This document shows positions 1 to 8,190 of a stretch of 36,944 nt of DNA, in pieces; positions within the stretch are counted from its first letter, which is position 1, and the number at the start of each line of letters is the position of its first letter. The position numbers and the translations under genes were made by a program. The notes under the pieces were generated by a model. It did not search any database and was not told the origin of the DNA. It was given only the letters and a program-made list of their open reading frames with translations. Source of the stretch: Methanobacteriota archaeon (lineage in GTDB: Archaea > Thermoplasmatota > Thermoplasmata > UBA10834); contig DYTN01000004.1 in the NCBI GenBank assembly GCA_020725925.1, forward strand, positions 70,441-107,384. Direction: 5' to 3'.

Positions 1-95
1 AGAACCTCTTCAAAGGTTCTCGGACAGAGATCAAAGAGCAGTCTGCGGAGAAGGCTCTCTCGATGGTGAAGGAGTTCGTCCTCAAGGGCGAGTGA
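1..95 (+). CDS. 3' end of an unidentified protein (partial)
   Basis: An open frame enters from the left edge and stops at TGA 93-95, giving about 30 C-terminal residues rich in Lys and Glu that end in VKEFVLKGE. The codons are GC-rich in the third position, like the neighbouring genes, which supports real coding sequence. The fragment is too short to assign a family. Transcription probably ends after it, because a new TATA box lies at 138-149 ahead of the next gene. Confidence 0.5.
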   Translation, partial: NLFKGSRTEIKEQSAEKALSMVKEFVLKGE

Positions 96-137
96 GCGCG
101 GCTCTGCATCCCGAGAATCTTGCGACTTGACGTGACG

Positions 138-149
138 AAAATATTTATA
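138..149 (+). promoter_or_regulatory. TATA box of the KaiC-like pair
   Basis: The AT-only run aaaatatttata stands out in GC-rich DNA 51 nt upstream of the ATG at 200. With the usual archaeal distance of about 25 nt, transcription would start near 170 and leave a leader of about 30 nt. Confidence 0.6.
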
Positions 150-199
150 CTCACAGCCCGATTTTATAACGCGCGTCACATGCGCGCGAAGGCTTTCTG

Positions 200-1045
200 A
201 TGTCAGAAGGGGATGTGAAGAGGATACCCACTGGGGTCGCGGACTTCGACTCCATCATCCAGGGCGGGCTGCCGGCGGGGTCCGTGGTCCTGTTGCTGGG
301 AGACGTCGGCGGCGGAGGGCTCGAGTTCGCCCTCACCTCGGCCGCGAAAATCGGCATCGTCAAGGAGTTCCCCGACACGAGGACCTTCATGCTGGGCGAT
401 GCTGGCAAGCTCGGCACCCTGCCCCAGAAGATGTGCTACATCACCTTCTCCAGATCCAGGGACGACATACTCCAGGAGGTCAAGATGTCCTTCAACAAGG
501 ACTTCTATCAGTCCCTCGACAGCAACCTCTTGTTCAAGGATTTCTCGAAGGACTACTTCATGCACACTCTGGTGCCCACGACATGGCTCGAGTCGGGCCA
601 GGAGGGGCTGTTCACCGACAAGAAGAAGGACGGGCTCCTCGAGTCCCTCGTAGACTTCCTGGACGGGAACGCACCAGGGAGCATGGTCATCATCGACTCG
701 CTCACGGACCTCGTGGTCTCGGAGACCGTGCAGTTCCAGGACGTGATCGCTCTCCTGAAGGGCATCCAGAGGATGTCGAAGAAGTGGGGCTCCGTGTTCT
801 ATCTCATACTCACGGACGAGATCCTGGACAGGAAGCGCCAGCAGATGATCATCGACAGCGTGGACGGCGTGTTCAAGTTCGAGTGGGCGAAGTTCCACCA
901 CACCTCCAAGCGGCAGAGGTATCTCTATGTCGAGAAGTTCATGAGCGTCCTGCCGCACCTGGACCAGGAGCGGATCGCGCGTTTCGCCACTCTCATAACA
1001 TCTCAGAGCGGGTTCGTCGTGATAAACACGGAGCGGGTGGGGTAG
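200..1045 (+). CDS. KaiC/RadA-like protein with degenerate P-loop (probable pseudo-ATPase)
   Basis: A 281-aa single-domain protein with the KaiC/RadA (RAD55-like) fold signature: N-terminal TGVADFDSIIQGGLPAGSVVLLL, split around residues 11-33, and a Walker B strand SMVIIDSLTD near residues 161-170. The Walker A loop should read GxxGxGKT but here is GDVGGGG followed by Leu-Glu-Phe (residues 34-43), so the phosphate-binding Lys and Thr are gone. The paired catalytic glutamates found in relatives (SLEE in the next gene) are replaced by a Ser-Arg-Ser-Arg stretch near residues 84-87. ATP hydrolysis is therefore unlikely. The stop is 4 nt before the start of an intact KaiC-like ATPase, so I infer a regulatory or partner subunit. 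No known name applies. Confidence 0.8.
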   Translation: MSEGDVKRIPTGVADFDSIIQGGLPAGSVVLLLGDVGGGGLEFALTSAAKIGIVKEFPDTRTFMLGDAGKLGTLPQKMCYITFSRSRDDILQEVKMSFNKDFYQSLDSNLLFKDFSKDYFMHTLVPTTWLESGQEGLFTDKKKDGLLESLVDFLDGNAPGSMVIIDSLTDLVVSETVQFQDVIALLKGIQRMSKKWGSVFYLILTDEILDRKRQQMIIDSVDGVFKFEWAKFHHTSKRQRYLYVEKFMSVLPHLDQERIARFATLITSQSGFVVINTERVG

Positions 1046-1049
1046 TCCC

Positions 1050-1751
1050 ATGGCGACAAACAGGGTCAAGACTGGTGTCAGCGGTTTGGACGAGATGCTT
1101 CAGGGCGGGCTGCCGGAAAACCACATAGTGCTCGTGATGGGCTCCTTCGGGACCGGCAAGACCACGCTCGGATTGCAGTACCTCGTCGAGGGGCTGAAGA
1201 GCGATGAGCCGTGCATCTTCATCTCCCTCGAAGAGGACAGAGACTCCATAATCAAGAACGCGACTTCGTTCGGCTGGGACCTCTCAGGCGCCATCGAGAA
1301 GAAGAAGCTGGGGCTGTTCAAGCTGGAGCCCTCGGACGCGAAGACGACGATCACGAGAATCAAGAGCGAGCTCCCGAAGTTCGTGAAGTCCTTCGGGGCG
1401 AAGAGGGTCGTGCTCGACTCAGTGTCATTGCTCAACATGATGTTCGCGGACGAGAACGAGCGCAGGTCCAACCTGTTCAACCTCTGCCAGTTGCTGCGGA
1501 GCACGGGCGCGACCACGCTCATCACGGCTGAGGTGAAGGACGAGAACCAGAGGTCCTCCAGGGACGGCCTTGCGGAGTACACTGCAGATGGGGTACTGTT
1601 GCTGCAATCTGACGAGAACAAGGAGGGCGGCGAGGTCCAGCTGACGATAAGGATACTCAAGATGAGGCGCACCTCGCATTCGAGGCGAGTCAAACCCTAC
1701 TCGATCACGGACAAGGGCATAGTCGTCCACGCAGGGGCGGATGTCTTCTAG
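1050..1751 (+). CDS. KaiC/RadA-like ATPase (intact)
   Basis: A 233-aa single-domain RecA-superfamily ATPase. It has TGVSGLDEMLQGGLP near the N-terminus, a complete Walker A GSFGTGKTT (residues 31-39, Lys37), catalytic glutamates in SLEED (about 59-63) and Walker B RVVLDSVS with Asp123. Proteins of this type in archaea act in signalling, motility or gene regulation rather than in a cyanobacterial clock; the exact role here is unknown. The ATG lies 4 nt after the previous stop, with a GGTGGGG stretch upstream that may serve as ribosome binding site, so the pair is probably co-translated. Its TAG stop shares the palindrome CTAG (1748-1751) with the convergent aminotransferase gene. Confidence 0.85.
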   Translation: MATNRVKTGVSGLDEMLQGGLPENHIVLVMGSFGTGKTTLGLQYLVEGLKSDEPCIFISLEEDRDSIIKNATSFGWDLSGAIEKKKLGLFKLEPSDAKTTITRIKSELPKFVKSFGAKRVVLDSVSLLNMMFADENERRSNLFNLCQLLRSTGATTLITAEVKDENQRSSRDGLAEYTADGVLLLQSDENKEGGEVQLTIRILKMRRTSHSRRVKPYSITDKGIVVHAGADVF

Positions 1752-3037
1752 CTCTTGCCGATTAGAGACCCCTTGACGGCGTCCTCCAGCTTCCTGGCCT
1801 CGCTCTCCGAGGACTTGTCCCAGCGCGAGACCAGCTCCTGGTTGACCACCGAGCCGAGCCTGCGCAGCCCCTCGGAAATCATCTGGTCGGACGGGTGCGT
1901 GAAATTGAGCCTCATGGTGTTGATGCCTTCTCTCGGGTCCGCGAAGAACGCCTCGCCCTGGACGAACGCCACCTTCTTCCTCAGCGCGCGCTTGAGCAGC
2001 TCCCCGGAGTCCATGCTATCCGGGAGTGTCACCCACAGGAACATGCCTCCCTCGGGTTTGGTCCACTCGATCCCCTCCGGCATGTACTCCTGCATGCCCG
2101 CGAGCATGACCGACAGCTTCCTGCTGTAGACCTTCTTGATCTTCTCTATCTGCGGGTCGATGTGTCCTCCGACGAGGTACTCGTGGGCGATCCTCTGGCC
2201 GAGGACATTGGTGCAGACATCCGTGGACTGCTTCGATATCACGAGCTTCTTCAGTATCTCCGTGTCCGCGAGCACCCACCCGACGCGCAGACCGGGCGAG
2301 AGCACCTTCGAGAAGGTGCTCATGTAGACGACCCTTCCCTCGTCGTCGAAGCTCTTGATCGGCGGGATGTGCTCGCCCACATACCTGAGCTCGCCGTACG
2401 GGTCGTCCTCGAGTATGATGAAGTCGTAGTCCGAGGCGAGGTCCACGAGCCTGCGCCTGCTCCTCTCAGGCATCGTCACGCCTGCGGGATTTTGGAAGTT
2501 CGGGAGCACATAGACTATCTCTGGAGGGTTGGACCTCTTTGCCAGCCTCTTCATCCTCTCCTCGAAGATGTCCATGCGCATGTTGTTCGCGTCGATGGGG
2601 ATTGACTCGAATGTCGCCTGGAGCGCGCCGAAGCCCGTGAGCGCCGCGAGATATGTCGGGGCTGAGACCACAACCATGTCTCTGGGATCGATGAATATCT
2701 TCCCCATCAGGTCGATGACCTGCTGCGACCCGCTCACGATGAGCACGTTCTCCTTCGCCGTGTCGATGCCCCTCTTGGCCATCCTGTCGGCCACGGCCTC
2801 CCTCAGCGGAGCGTATCCCTCTGTGATGCCGTACTGGAGGGCCTGGGCGCCGTCCTTCTTGAGCACGTCGTCGACGAGCTGCCTGATGAGCTCCGCAGGG
2901 AAGGTCTCGGGGTTCGGGAAGCCGCCAGCGAAGGAAATCATGTCCGGCACCTGGAGGAGCTTCAGGAGCTCCCTCACCTCAGAGGCGCGCATCTCCTTTG
3001 ACCGGTCCGAGAAGTGTCTCGAGAAGTTGACGGTCAT
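1748..3037 (-). CDS. PLP-dependent class I aminotransferase (MocR/LysN-like fold type I)
   Basis: A 429-aa aminotransferase of the group that includes 2-aminoadipate and aromatic/branched-chain transaminases. Visible landmarks: MISFAGGFPNPETFP near the N-terminus, GSQQVIDL, PNFQNPAG (cofactor Asn), LEDDPYGELRY (cofactor Asp) and STFSKVLSPGLRVGW with the Schiff-base Lys at about residue 244. The frame is open further upstream, but the ATG at 3037 is preferred because GGGAGG sits 6-8 nt before it and a TATA-like element (3077-3086) predicts a transcription start near 3056. An upstream ATG at 3058 lacks a ribosome binding site. The amino-acid substrate cannot be decided from sequence. Confidence 0.88.
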   Translation of the reverse strand: MTVNFSRHFSDRSKEMRASEVRELLKLLQVPDMISFAGGFPNPETFPAELIRQLVDDVLKKDGAQALQYGITEGYAPLREAVADRMAKRGIDTAKENVLIVSGSQQVIDLMGKIFIDPRDMVVVSAPTYLAALTGFGALQATFESIPIDANNMRMDIFEERMKRLAKRSNPPEIVYVLPNFQNPAGVTMPERSRRRLVDLASDYDFIILEDDPYGELRYVGEHIPPIKSFDDEGRVVYMSTFSKVLSPGLRVGWVLADTEILKKLVISKQSTDVCTNVLGQRIAHEYLVGGHIDPQIEKIKKVYSRKLSVMLAGMQEYMPEGIEWTKPEGGMFLWVTLPDSMDSGELLKRALRKKVAFVQGEAFFADPREGINTMRLNFTHPSDQMISEGLRRLGSVVNQELVSRWDKSSESEARKLEDAVKGSLIGKS

Positions 3038-3076
3038 CTCGCCTCCCTCTTCGGTCATGTCAAGCGACGTGACGCT

Positions 3077-3086
3077 CCTTAATGAT
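3077..3086 (-). promoter_or_regulatory. TATA-like element of the aminotransferase gene
   Basis: On the minus strand this reads atcattaagg, 40-49 nt upstream of the ATG at 3037. It predicts a leader of about 19 nt that still contains the GGGAGG ribosome binding site. Moderate match only. Confidence 0.35.
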
Positions 3087-3164
3087 TCGGAAGATACCAC
3101 GCACTTACACGCGCTCGCTCCCGATTGCGCGCGCGGGGTCGAGAACACTGACCTAACCGCAACC

Positions 3165-3173
3165 GTTAAGAAC
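3165..3173 (+). promoter_or_regulatory. TATA-like element of purC
   Basis: The stretch gttaagaac is centred about 34 nt upstream of the ATG at 3203, so the transcript would have a leader of only a few nucleotides. No ribosome binding site is visible before the ATG, which fits near-leaderless initiation. Confidence 0.4.
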
Positions 3174-3202
3174 AGAGATAGCTTACAACGCATCCGGAAC
3201 CG

Positions 3203-4105
3203 ATGAAACTAATTCGCCAGGGCAAGGTGAAGGACGTCTTCGACGTGGACCAGCACTCGCTGGAGTTCGTGTTCTCCGACAAGATCTCGGTATTCGACAA
3301 GATCATCCCGTCGCTGATACCGCACAAGGGCGAGACCCTCTGCAGGTCGAGCGCCTTCTGGTTCCAGGTGGCGCGCTCCAACGGCATCAAGACGCACTTC
3401 AGGGAGCTCATACCTCCGAACAGGATGAGGGTGGAGAAGGTCCAGGTGCTCCCGTACAGCAAGATAAAAAGGAAGACGACGAACTACCTCATCCCGCTCG
3501 AGGTCATAACCAGGCACTACGTCGCGGGCTCGATGTGGGACAGGGTCCAGAGTGGCAAGCTGAAGCCCTCGAAGCTGGGCTTCAAGCCGACGAAGGAGGT
3601 CAAGTACGGAGACAAGCTCCCCGAGCCCTTCATCGAGGTAACGACGAAGCTGGAGAAGGTCGACCGTCTGCTCACCAAGAAGGAGGCGATGAAGATAGCC
3701 GGCCTCAGCACCCAGGAGTACAAGACGATAGTCGATTCTGCTCTGACCATAGACGAGAAGATCGCCGAGGAGGTCGAGAAGCGCGACCTCATCCATGTCG
3801 ATGGCAAGAAGGAGTATGCGTTCGACGAGGAGCGGGAGCTCATGATTGTGGACACCTTCGGCACCGCGGACGAGGACCGCTGGTGGGACTGGGAGGAGTA
3901 CTCGAAGGGGCAGTTCGTCGAGCTCAGCAAGGAGAGCGTGAGGCAATACTACAGGCAGTCCGGGTACTACGACAAGCTCACCGAGGCACGAAAGATGGGC
4001 AGGCCGGAGCCGAAGATACCCGCGCTCCCAGAGGCCAAGATCAGGGAGGTCTCCGAGCTCTACATAGATATGTTCGAGCGGATCACTGGCGAGAGCTATA
4101 GATGA
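3203..4105 (+). CDS. purC: SAICAR synthase (phosphoribosylaminoimidazole-succinocarboxamide synthase)
   Basis: Joins aspartate to CAIR using ATP in purine nucleotide synthesis in the cytosol. At 300 aa it is close to the longer archaeal/yeast-type enzymes. The N-terminus KLIRQGKVKDVFDVD followed by FVFSDKISVFDKIIPSLIPHKGE is the family signature; PLEVITRHYVAGSM, FIEVTTKLE and IVDTFGTADEDRWW are further conserved blocks that line the nucleotide and CAIR sites. The start is the only sensible ATG, 6 residues before the GKVKDV motif. No other purine gene is adjacent, so it appears to be a single-gene unit. Confidence 0.95.
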   Translation: MKLIRQGKVKDVFDVDQHSLEFVFSDKISVFDKIIPSLIPHKGETLCRSSAFWFQVARSNGIKTHFRELIPPNRMRVEKVQVLPYSKIKRKTTNYLIPLEVITRHYVAGSMWDRVQSGKLKPSKLGFKPTKEVKYGDKLPEPFIEVTTKLEKVDRLLTKKEAMKIAGLSTQEYKTIVDSALTIDEKIAEEVEKRDLIHVDGKKEYAFDEERELMIVDTFGTADEDRWWDWEEYSKGQFVELSKESVRQYYRQSGYYDKLTEARKMGRPEPKIPALPEAKIREVSELYIDMFERITGESYR

Positions 4106-4169
4106 TTCTTGAAATCAGGCCGCGGAGGCGAAAGCTTGATGCTCTCGAGGCGCGGATAGTACAGACGAC

Positions 4170-4655
4170 ATGGAGTTCCACGGCATAGACGAGTTCATGC
4201 GCTACCTCAAGGGGAAGTACGACCTCAGCGAGCGCAAGCAGGACTGGCGCGCGCTCACCGGAAGGAACCATGTCAAGGGCGCATACGACACGTTCGTGTT
4301 CACGGACCAGAAGGTATACCAGATCAAGGCCACCGAGGTCGCGCCAAAGAAGATGGCAGCTGTCGCGTCGGAGGTCGGCGGGCCCTCCCCCGACCTGCTC
4401 GAGGCCATCAAGGGCGGCTCCCCGGTGCCGCTGAGCGTCATCTCACGCTCGCCCTCCGCGTACTCGGTCATCATGTTCGGCATGCAGCAGTACTCTTCCG
4501 AGATCTCGGACATGCTGAGGCGCGAGTATTACTCCTCGAGGCAGGACAGGCTTGAGCACGATCTCCAGAGGAGCCTGAACGTGCTCCTCGAGCGCCCCGA
4601 ATACAGAAGGGCGTACAGGGAGCTCAAGGAGACCCAGGACTCCCACTACGCATAG
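4170..4655 (+). CDS. Conserved-looking protein of unknown function (161 aa)
   Basis: A 161-aa soluble protein that I do not recognise. It starts MEFHGIDEFMRYLKGKYDLSE, has a possible beta-strand pair around VKGAYDTFVFTDQKVYQIKA (residues 32-52), a Gly/Pro-rich middle (SEVGGPSPDLLEAIKGGSPVP) and an Arg/Glu-rich helical C-terminus (about residues 105-158). There are no cysteines, membrane segments or signal peptide. GC-rich codon use and lack of a competing frame argue for a true gene. It lies 64 nt after purC and ends 9 nt before the convergent trpB2 stop. Function unknown. Confidence 0.7.
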   Translation: MEFHGIDEFMRYLKGKYDLSERKQDWRALTGRNHVKGAYDTFVFTDQKVYQIKATEVAPKKMAAVASEVGGPSPDLLEAIKGGSPVPLSVISRSPSAYSVIMFGMQQYSSEISDMLRREYYSSRQDRLEHDLQRSLNVLLERPEYRRAYRELKETQDSHYA

Positions 4656-4664
4656 GTCTCGGGC

Positions 4665-5966
4665 TCAGGTCATCTTGCCGTCCATGTAATGCTGGTACCC
4701 GCCGAGGTCCAGCAGGCCGTGGCCCGAGAAGTTGAACGCAATGATCTTCTTCTCGTTCTTCTTCTTGGCCTCGAGCGCGAGGTCCACCGCCGACTTGATG
4801 GCGTGGCTCGTTTCGGGCGCGGGGATTACACCCTCGGCTTCAGCGAACAGAACCGCAGCATCGAAGACCTCCTTCTGCTCGTACGCGACGGGCTTCACTA
4901 TCTTGTGCTTCACCAGCGCGCTCACGGTCGGGGCGGCACCGTGGTATCTCAGCCCACCGGCATGGATGGGCGACGGGACGAAGTCGTGCCCGAGCGTGTA
5001 CATCAGGAGAAGAGGGGTCATGCCGGCGGTGTCCCCGAAGTCGTACTCGTACTTGCCCTTCGTCAGGCTCGGGACGACCTTGGGCTCTACCGCGATGAAC
5101 TCGGTCGAGGTCTTTTTCTTGAGCTTCTCGCCTATCGCCGGGAACGTGAACCCGGCGAAGTTGGAGCCCCCGCCCACGCACCCGATCATGTAGTCCGGCT
5201 GCTCGCCCAGCTTCTGGAACTGCAGGAGTGTCTCCCGGCCTATGATGGTCTGGTGGAGCATGACATGGTTCAGGACGCTCCCGAGGCTGTACTTCGTGCT
5301 ATTCCCCTTGACACAGGCCTCGATCGCCTCGCTGATGGCTATTCCCAGGGAGCCTGGATGCTTAGGGTCTTTCTCGAGCATCTTCTTGCCGAAGTCGGTG
5401 ATCGTGCTCGGGGAAGGGTTCACCTCGGCCCCGTACACGCGCATCATCTCGCGCCTGTAGGGCTTCTGATCGTAGCTCGCCCTGACCATGAACACCTGAC
5501 ACTTCAGGCCGAAGTAGTTCGTGGCCAACGCCAACGCTGTGCCCCACTGGCCCGCGCCCGTCTCCGTCGTGATCTTCTCCACGCCCTGCTTCATGTTGTA
5601 GTATGTCTGGGCGAGGGATGTGTTCGTCTTGTGGCTGCCCGCAGGGCTCAGGTCTTCCCGCTTGTAGTAGATCTTCGCGGGCGTCTTGAGCGCCTTCTCC
5701 AGCCTCTCGGCCCTCTGGAGAGGACTTGGCCTGTTCACGAGCATGTATGCCTGGAGGACCTCGTCTGGGATGTCGATGTATCTCTCACTCGACATTTCCT
5801 GTGCTATCAGCGCCTTCGGGAAGAGCGGCTCGAAGTCGCTCGGAGAGACCGGCTGCTTCGTCCCCGGGTGCAACGGAGGAGCCAATGGCTCCGGCAGGTC
5901 CGGGAGTATGTTGTACCATTTCGTCGGCATCTCTTCTGGCGTGAGCGTGGTCCTGAGCGGTCTCAA
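4665..5966 (-). CDS. trpB2: Tryptophan synthase beta chain, TrpB2 type
   Basis: PLP enzyme that makes tryptophan from indole and serine. The 433-aa length, the long N-terminal segment [20 protein letters not shown] and a [16 protein letters not shown] cofactor-Lys motif identify the TrpB2 subgroup, found in many archaea and often functioning without a TrpA partner. The phosphate-binding [12 protein letters not shown] loop is intact, as is [12 protein letters not shown]. The start is TTG: GGAGGG lies 6 nt upstream, whereas the next in-frame ATG (5930) has a weaker site. No trpA or other trp genes occur in the window, so it may salvage indole rather than complete a local pathway. Confidence 0.92.
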   Translation of the reverse strand: MRPLRTTLTPEEMPTKWYNILPDLPEPLAPPLHPGTKQPVSPSDFEPLFPKALIAQEMSSERYIDIPDEVLQAYMLVNRPSPLQRAERLEKALKTPAKIYYKREDLSPAGSHKTNTSLAQTYYNMKQGVEKITTETGAGQWGTALALATNYFGLKCQVFMVRASYDQKPYRREMMRVYGAEVNPSPSTITDFGKKMLEKDPKHPGSLGIAISEAIEACVKGNSTKYSLGSVLNHVMLHQTIIGRETLLQFQKLGEQPDYMIGCVGGGSNFAGFTFPAIGEKLKKKTSTEFIAVEPKVVPSLTKGKYEYDFGDTAGMTPLLLMYTLGHDFVPSPIHAGGLRYHGAAPTVSALVKHKIVKPVAYEQKEVFDAAVLFAEAEGVIPAPETSHAIKSAVDLALEAKKKNEKKIIAFNFSGHGLLDLGGYQHYMDGKMT

Positions 5967-5993
5967 GTGGAACCCTCCTCTATTTGGCCCCCG

Positions 5994-6003
5994 AGATAAA
6001 TAT
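5994..6003 (-). promoter_or_regulatory. TATA box of trpB2
   Basis: The minus strand reads tatatttatc about 28-37 nt upstream of the TTG start. The predicted transcription start near 5974 leaves room for the GGAGGG ribosome binding site in a leader of about 8-10 nt. Confidence 0.55.
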
Positions 6004-6086
6004 ACACTATATAGCTCTGTCGAACAATGATGTATGGAAGTGTGCGGCAGGACGCGACGCTATGGACGCAACTGTGCACCGGCCTC

Positions 6087-7055
6087 TCACTTGAGGTAGA
6101 TGAGCCTTGCGTGTTTCGGGTCCCAGATCCAATCGTCTTCCGTGACGGCCTCCTCGCGCTTCCTGATCATGTTGTCCAGCTTCGCGTCGATGTCGTCCGC
6201 CTCGTGGACCGCGAGCGCCTCGGGGAACATCGGCTCGACCGGCGACCCCCATTCCTTCTTCCCGTGGTGCGCCAGCAGGATGTGCCTCAGTTTCAGGGTC
6301 AGAACGTCGGGGAAGCTATCGAGCGAGACGATCCTCCGCACAAGCTCCTGGTCCCCGAGCGTGACATGACTCAGGAGGTTCCCCGCCTCGGTCTGGTTGA
6401 TGTTGCTGGTGACCTTGAAGCTCTGGACCTTGCCTATGTCGTGCAGGAGCGCTCCCGCGAGCACGAGGTCCCTGTCCAGCTCAGGGTGAAGGTCCGTGAC
6501 CCTCAGGCAGATCTCCGCGACGTTGAGCGTGTGGTGCAGGAGTCCTCCGACGGCCGCCGAGTGGAGCTGAATCGAGGCAGGCGCTTCTGAGAACGCCCTT
6601 AGGAACTCCTTGTCCCGGAAGAACGTCTCCAGAAGCTTCCTCAGGTTCGGCTCCTGCACGCCGTCAACGAGCTTCGCTAGCTGCGCCTGCATCTCGTCGA
6701 TGTTCTCGTAGGCCCTGATCAGCTCCCGGATGTCGTACATCCCCTCCAGGAGCTTCGAGACCGTCCCGCCGTTCTTCTCGCTGACGGATACATCGAGCTG
6801 GCCCTTGTACTCCCCGACCTCGCCAGTGACGCGCACGACATCCTCCCTGTCGAAGGAGTCGTGCACTCTTCCGACGGCCTCCTTGTCCTGACCGCCCCAG
6901 TACTTCACCGTGACCTGCCCGCTCTTGTCCGCGACGCGGAACTCGAACATCGCGCCGTACTTGTAGTCCTGAACGGGCTTCTTGTAGTTGACGGAGAAGT
7001 AGCTGTCGACCTTCTCGCCAGGCTTCAGCTCGCTGACCAGTTGCTTGCCGCCCAT
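6087..7055 (-). CDS. OB-fold/HD-domain 3'-5' exoribonuclease, YhaM-like
   Basis: A 322-aa protein with an N-terminal OB-fold (about residues 1-95; FEFRVADKSGQVTVKYWG, VVRVTGEVGEYKGQLDV) and a C-terminal HD metal-dependent phosphohydrolase domain (HHTLNVAEICLRV, then the LAGALLHDIGKV motif). This order is that of the YhaM family of 3'-5' exoribonucleases. The frame stays open to 7232, but the ATG at 7055 is chosen because GGGAG lies 9 nt upstream, a TATA box at 7109-7117 predicts transcription from about 7085, and homologues start close to the OB-fold. Substrate (RNA or nucleotide) is inferred from family only. Confidence 0.82.
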   Translation of the reverse strand: MGGKQLVSELKPGEKVDSYFSVNYKKPVQDYKYGAMFEFRVADKSGQVTVKYWGGQDKEAVGRVHDSFDREDVVRVTGEVGEYKGQLDVSVSEKNGGTVSKLLEGMYDIRELIRAYENIDEMQAQLAKLVDGVQEPNLRKLLETFFRDKEFLRAFSEAPASIQLHSAAVGGLLHHTLNVAEICLRVTDLHPELDRDLVLAGALLHDIGKVQSFKVTSNINQTEAGNLLSHVTLGDQELVRRIVSLDSFPDVLTLKLRHILLAHHGKKEWGSPVEPMFPEALAVHEADDIDAKLDNMIRKREEAVTEDDWIWDPKHARLIYLK

Positions 7056-7108
7056 CTCCTTCTTCTCCCTGCGGTGCCCCTCTCCTTCCCTAGCTATTGG
7101 TAGCGGTA

Positions 7109-7117
7109 TGTATATCC
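7109..7117 (-). promoter_or_regulatory. TATA box of the YhaM-like gene
   Basis: The minus strand reads ggatataca, giving a predicted start near 7085 and a 30-nt leader to the ATG at 7055. It supports the shorter start of this gene. Confidence 0.45.
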
Positions 7118-7280
7118 TGCTATTGAAGGGTGGGCCGAAAGTCCCGCCCCTGAGCTGCCTGACCGCGGTATGCTCAGTCGCCATCCCCGCACTGGTCTCT
7201 GGGCTCGTACGGTACGAGACTCGGCCGCACACGGTCTTCGGATGGCCTGCGGCATATCCTTGCTTGGCACTGCCTGTAGC

Positions 7281-7514
7281 CTACCTGTTCGCAGCGCCGA
7301 ACTTGCGCCTGAGCTTGCCCTCGAGTTCGAGCCTCTTCTTCGGGTCGTCGAGCCACGCCTTCATCTGCATCCATATCTCAGGGCAGTGCTCTCCCTCACG
7401 TCCGACTATCTTGGCTATCTCGTGCTCGATGGCCTTCGCGTTCTCCTTCGTGACCTCAATCCCGAGCTTGGCGAAGTAGCCCTTCTTGTTCAGATGCCCG
7501 ACAAAACACGTCAT
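7281..7514 (-). CDS. Small conserved-looking protein coupled to the iron-sulfur flavoprotein
   Basis: A 77-aa basic protein beginning MTCFVGHLNKKGYFAKLGIE, with a single HCPEIW motif near residues 43-48 and an all-helical appearance. Its ATG overlaps the TGA of the upstream flavoprotein gene (ATGA at 7511-7514), so the two are almost certainly translated together. It has two cysteines (Cys3 and Cys44), too few for a classical zinc ribbon. I do not recognise the family; an accessory role for the flavoprotein is inferred from coupling alone. Confidence 0.75.
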   Translation of the reverse strand: MTCFVGHLNKKGYFAKLGIEVTKENAKAIEHEIAKIVGREGEHCPEIWMQMKAWLDDPKKRLELEGKLRRKFGAANR

Positions 7515-8089
7515 CGCCCCACCATCCTCAGGAGCTCGGCCATGCGCTCCCCGAGGTCCCTGGCGCTTCGGAGGCCCTCCTTGTCCTTCTTGATGTCGCC
7601 TCTGTGGTCTGCAGTGCCCATGGCCCCGAACAATCCCCCTTTCGGATTGGCAACAATCATGCCGTGGAACGCGAAGAAGGTCATTATCTGAAGCACGGCG
7701 AGCTCCTGCCCTCCGTGGGCGCCCGCCCCGACGCTTATGGCCGCCCCGACCTTGTCCTTGAACGCCTGGATGTTGTACGGTATGACGCTCCTGTCCATGA
7801 GGGCCTTTAGCTGGGCGGTTACGTCGGCACCATACACCGGCGACCCGATGATCAGCCCGTCCGCCTTGGCCATCTTCCTCAACAGCTTCAGGGCGTCATC
7901 CTTGATCGGGCATTGCCAGGGCTTCGTGTAGCACTCCTCGCACGCGTCACACGGCCGGATGTCGTAGTCCCTGACGGAGACGAACTCGACCTTCACGCCC
8001 GCGCGCATGAGCGGCTTCGCCGCCTCATCGATCATGACCTGGGTGTTCCCGTTCTTCCTGGGACTGCCGTTTATCGCCAGCACCTTCAT
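7511..8089 (-). CDS. Iron-sulfur flavoprotein / NADPH-dependent FMN reductase family
   Basis: A 192-aa flavodoxin-like protein. MKVLAINGSPRKNGNTQ is the FMN phosphate-binding loop. It is followed by the compact cysteine cluster CDACEECYTKPWQC (residues about 48-61, CX2CX2CX6C), the hallmark of the iron-sulfur flavoproteins (Isf) of methanogens and relatives, which carry one 4Fe-4S cluster plus FMN and move electrons, for example in oxidative-stress defence. GSPVYGADVTAQLKALMDR is the second flavin-contacting stretch. The ATG at 8089 has an AAGGAGGATC ribosome binding site about 8 nt upstream; a longer frame exists upstream but overlaps the reductase gene antisense and is not coding. Confidence 0.88.
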   Translation of the reverse strand: MKVLAINGSPRKNGNTQVMIDEAAKPLMRAGVKVEFVSVRDYDIRPCDACEECYTKPWQCPIKDDALKLLRKMAKADGLIIGSPVYGADVTAQLKALMDRSVIPYNIQAFKDKVGAAISVGAGAHGGQELAVLQIMTFFAFHGMIVANPKGGLFGAMGTADHRGDIKKDKEGLRSARDLGERMAELLRMVGR

Positions 8090-8167
8090 CCTACAGATCC
8101 TCCTTGAGCGGACCAGAACCGGCTTCTGTCGACAAAATGCTTCCTCACGTGGAATGAAAACCTGCCT

Positions 8168-8190
8168 CGGCCCCGCACCCCGTGGGGCCG
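8168..8190 (-). terminator. GC-rich hairpin downstream of the ribonucleotide reductase gene
   Basis: A perfect 7-bp inverted repeat (cggcccc/ggggccg) with a 9-nt loop lies 34 nt after the reductase stop. On the minus strand it is followed by a short gttttc T-run. It could end the reductase transcript before the flavoprotein promoter region. Archaeal terminators are mainly T-runs, so the hairpin may be incidental. Confidence 0.35.

Noticed and set aside
4689-5999. 436-codon plus-strand frame opposite trpB2
   Set aside because: Mirror of trpB2 with no recognisable motif or ribosome site. The trpB2 motifs are unambiguous.
6003-6014. NrdR-like box (acactatatag) near the trpB2 promoter
   Set aside because: Only a half match, far from the reductase gene, and it overlaps a TATA-rich promoter where such sequence is expected.
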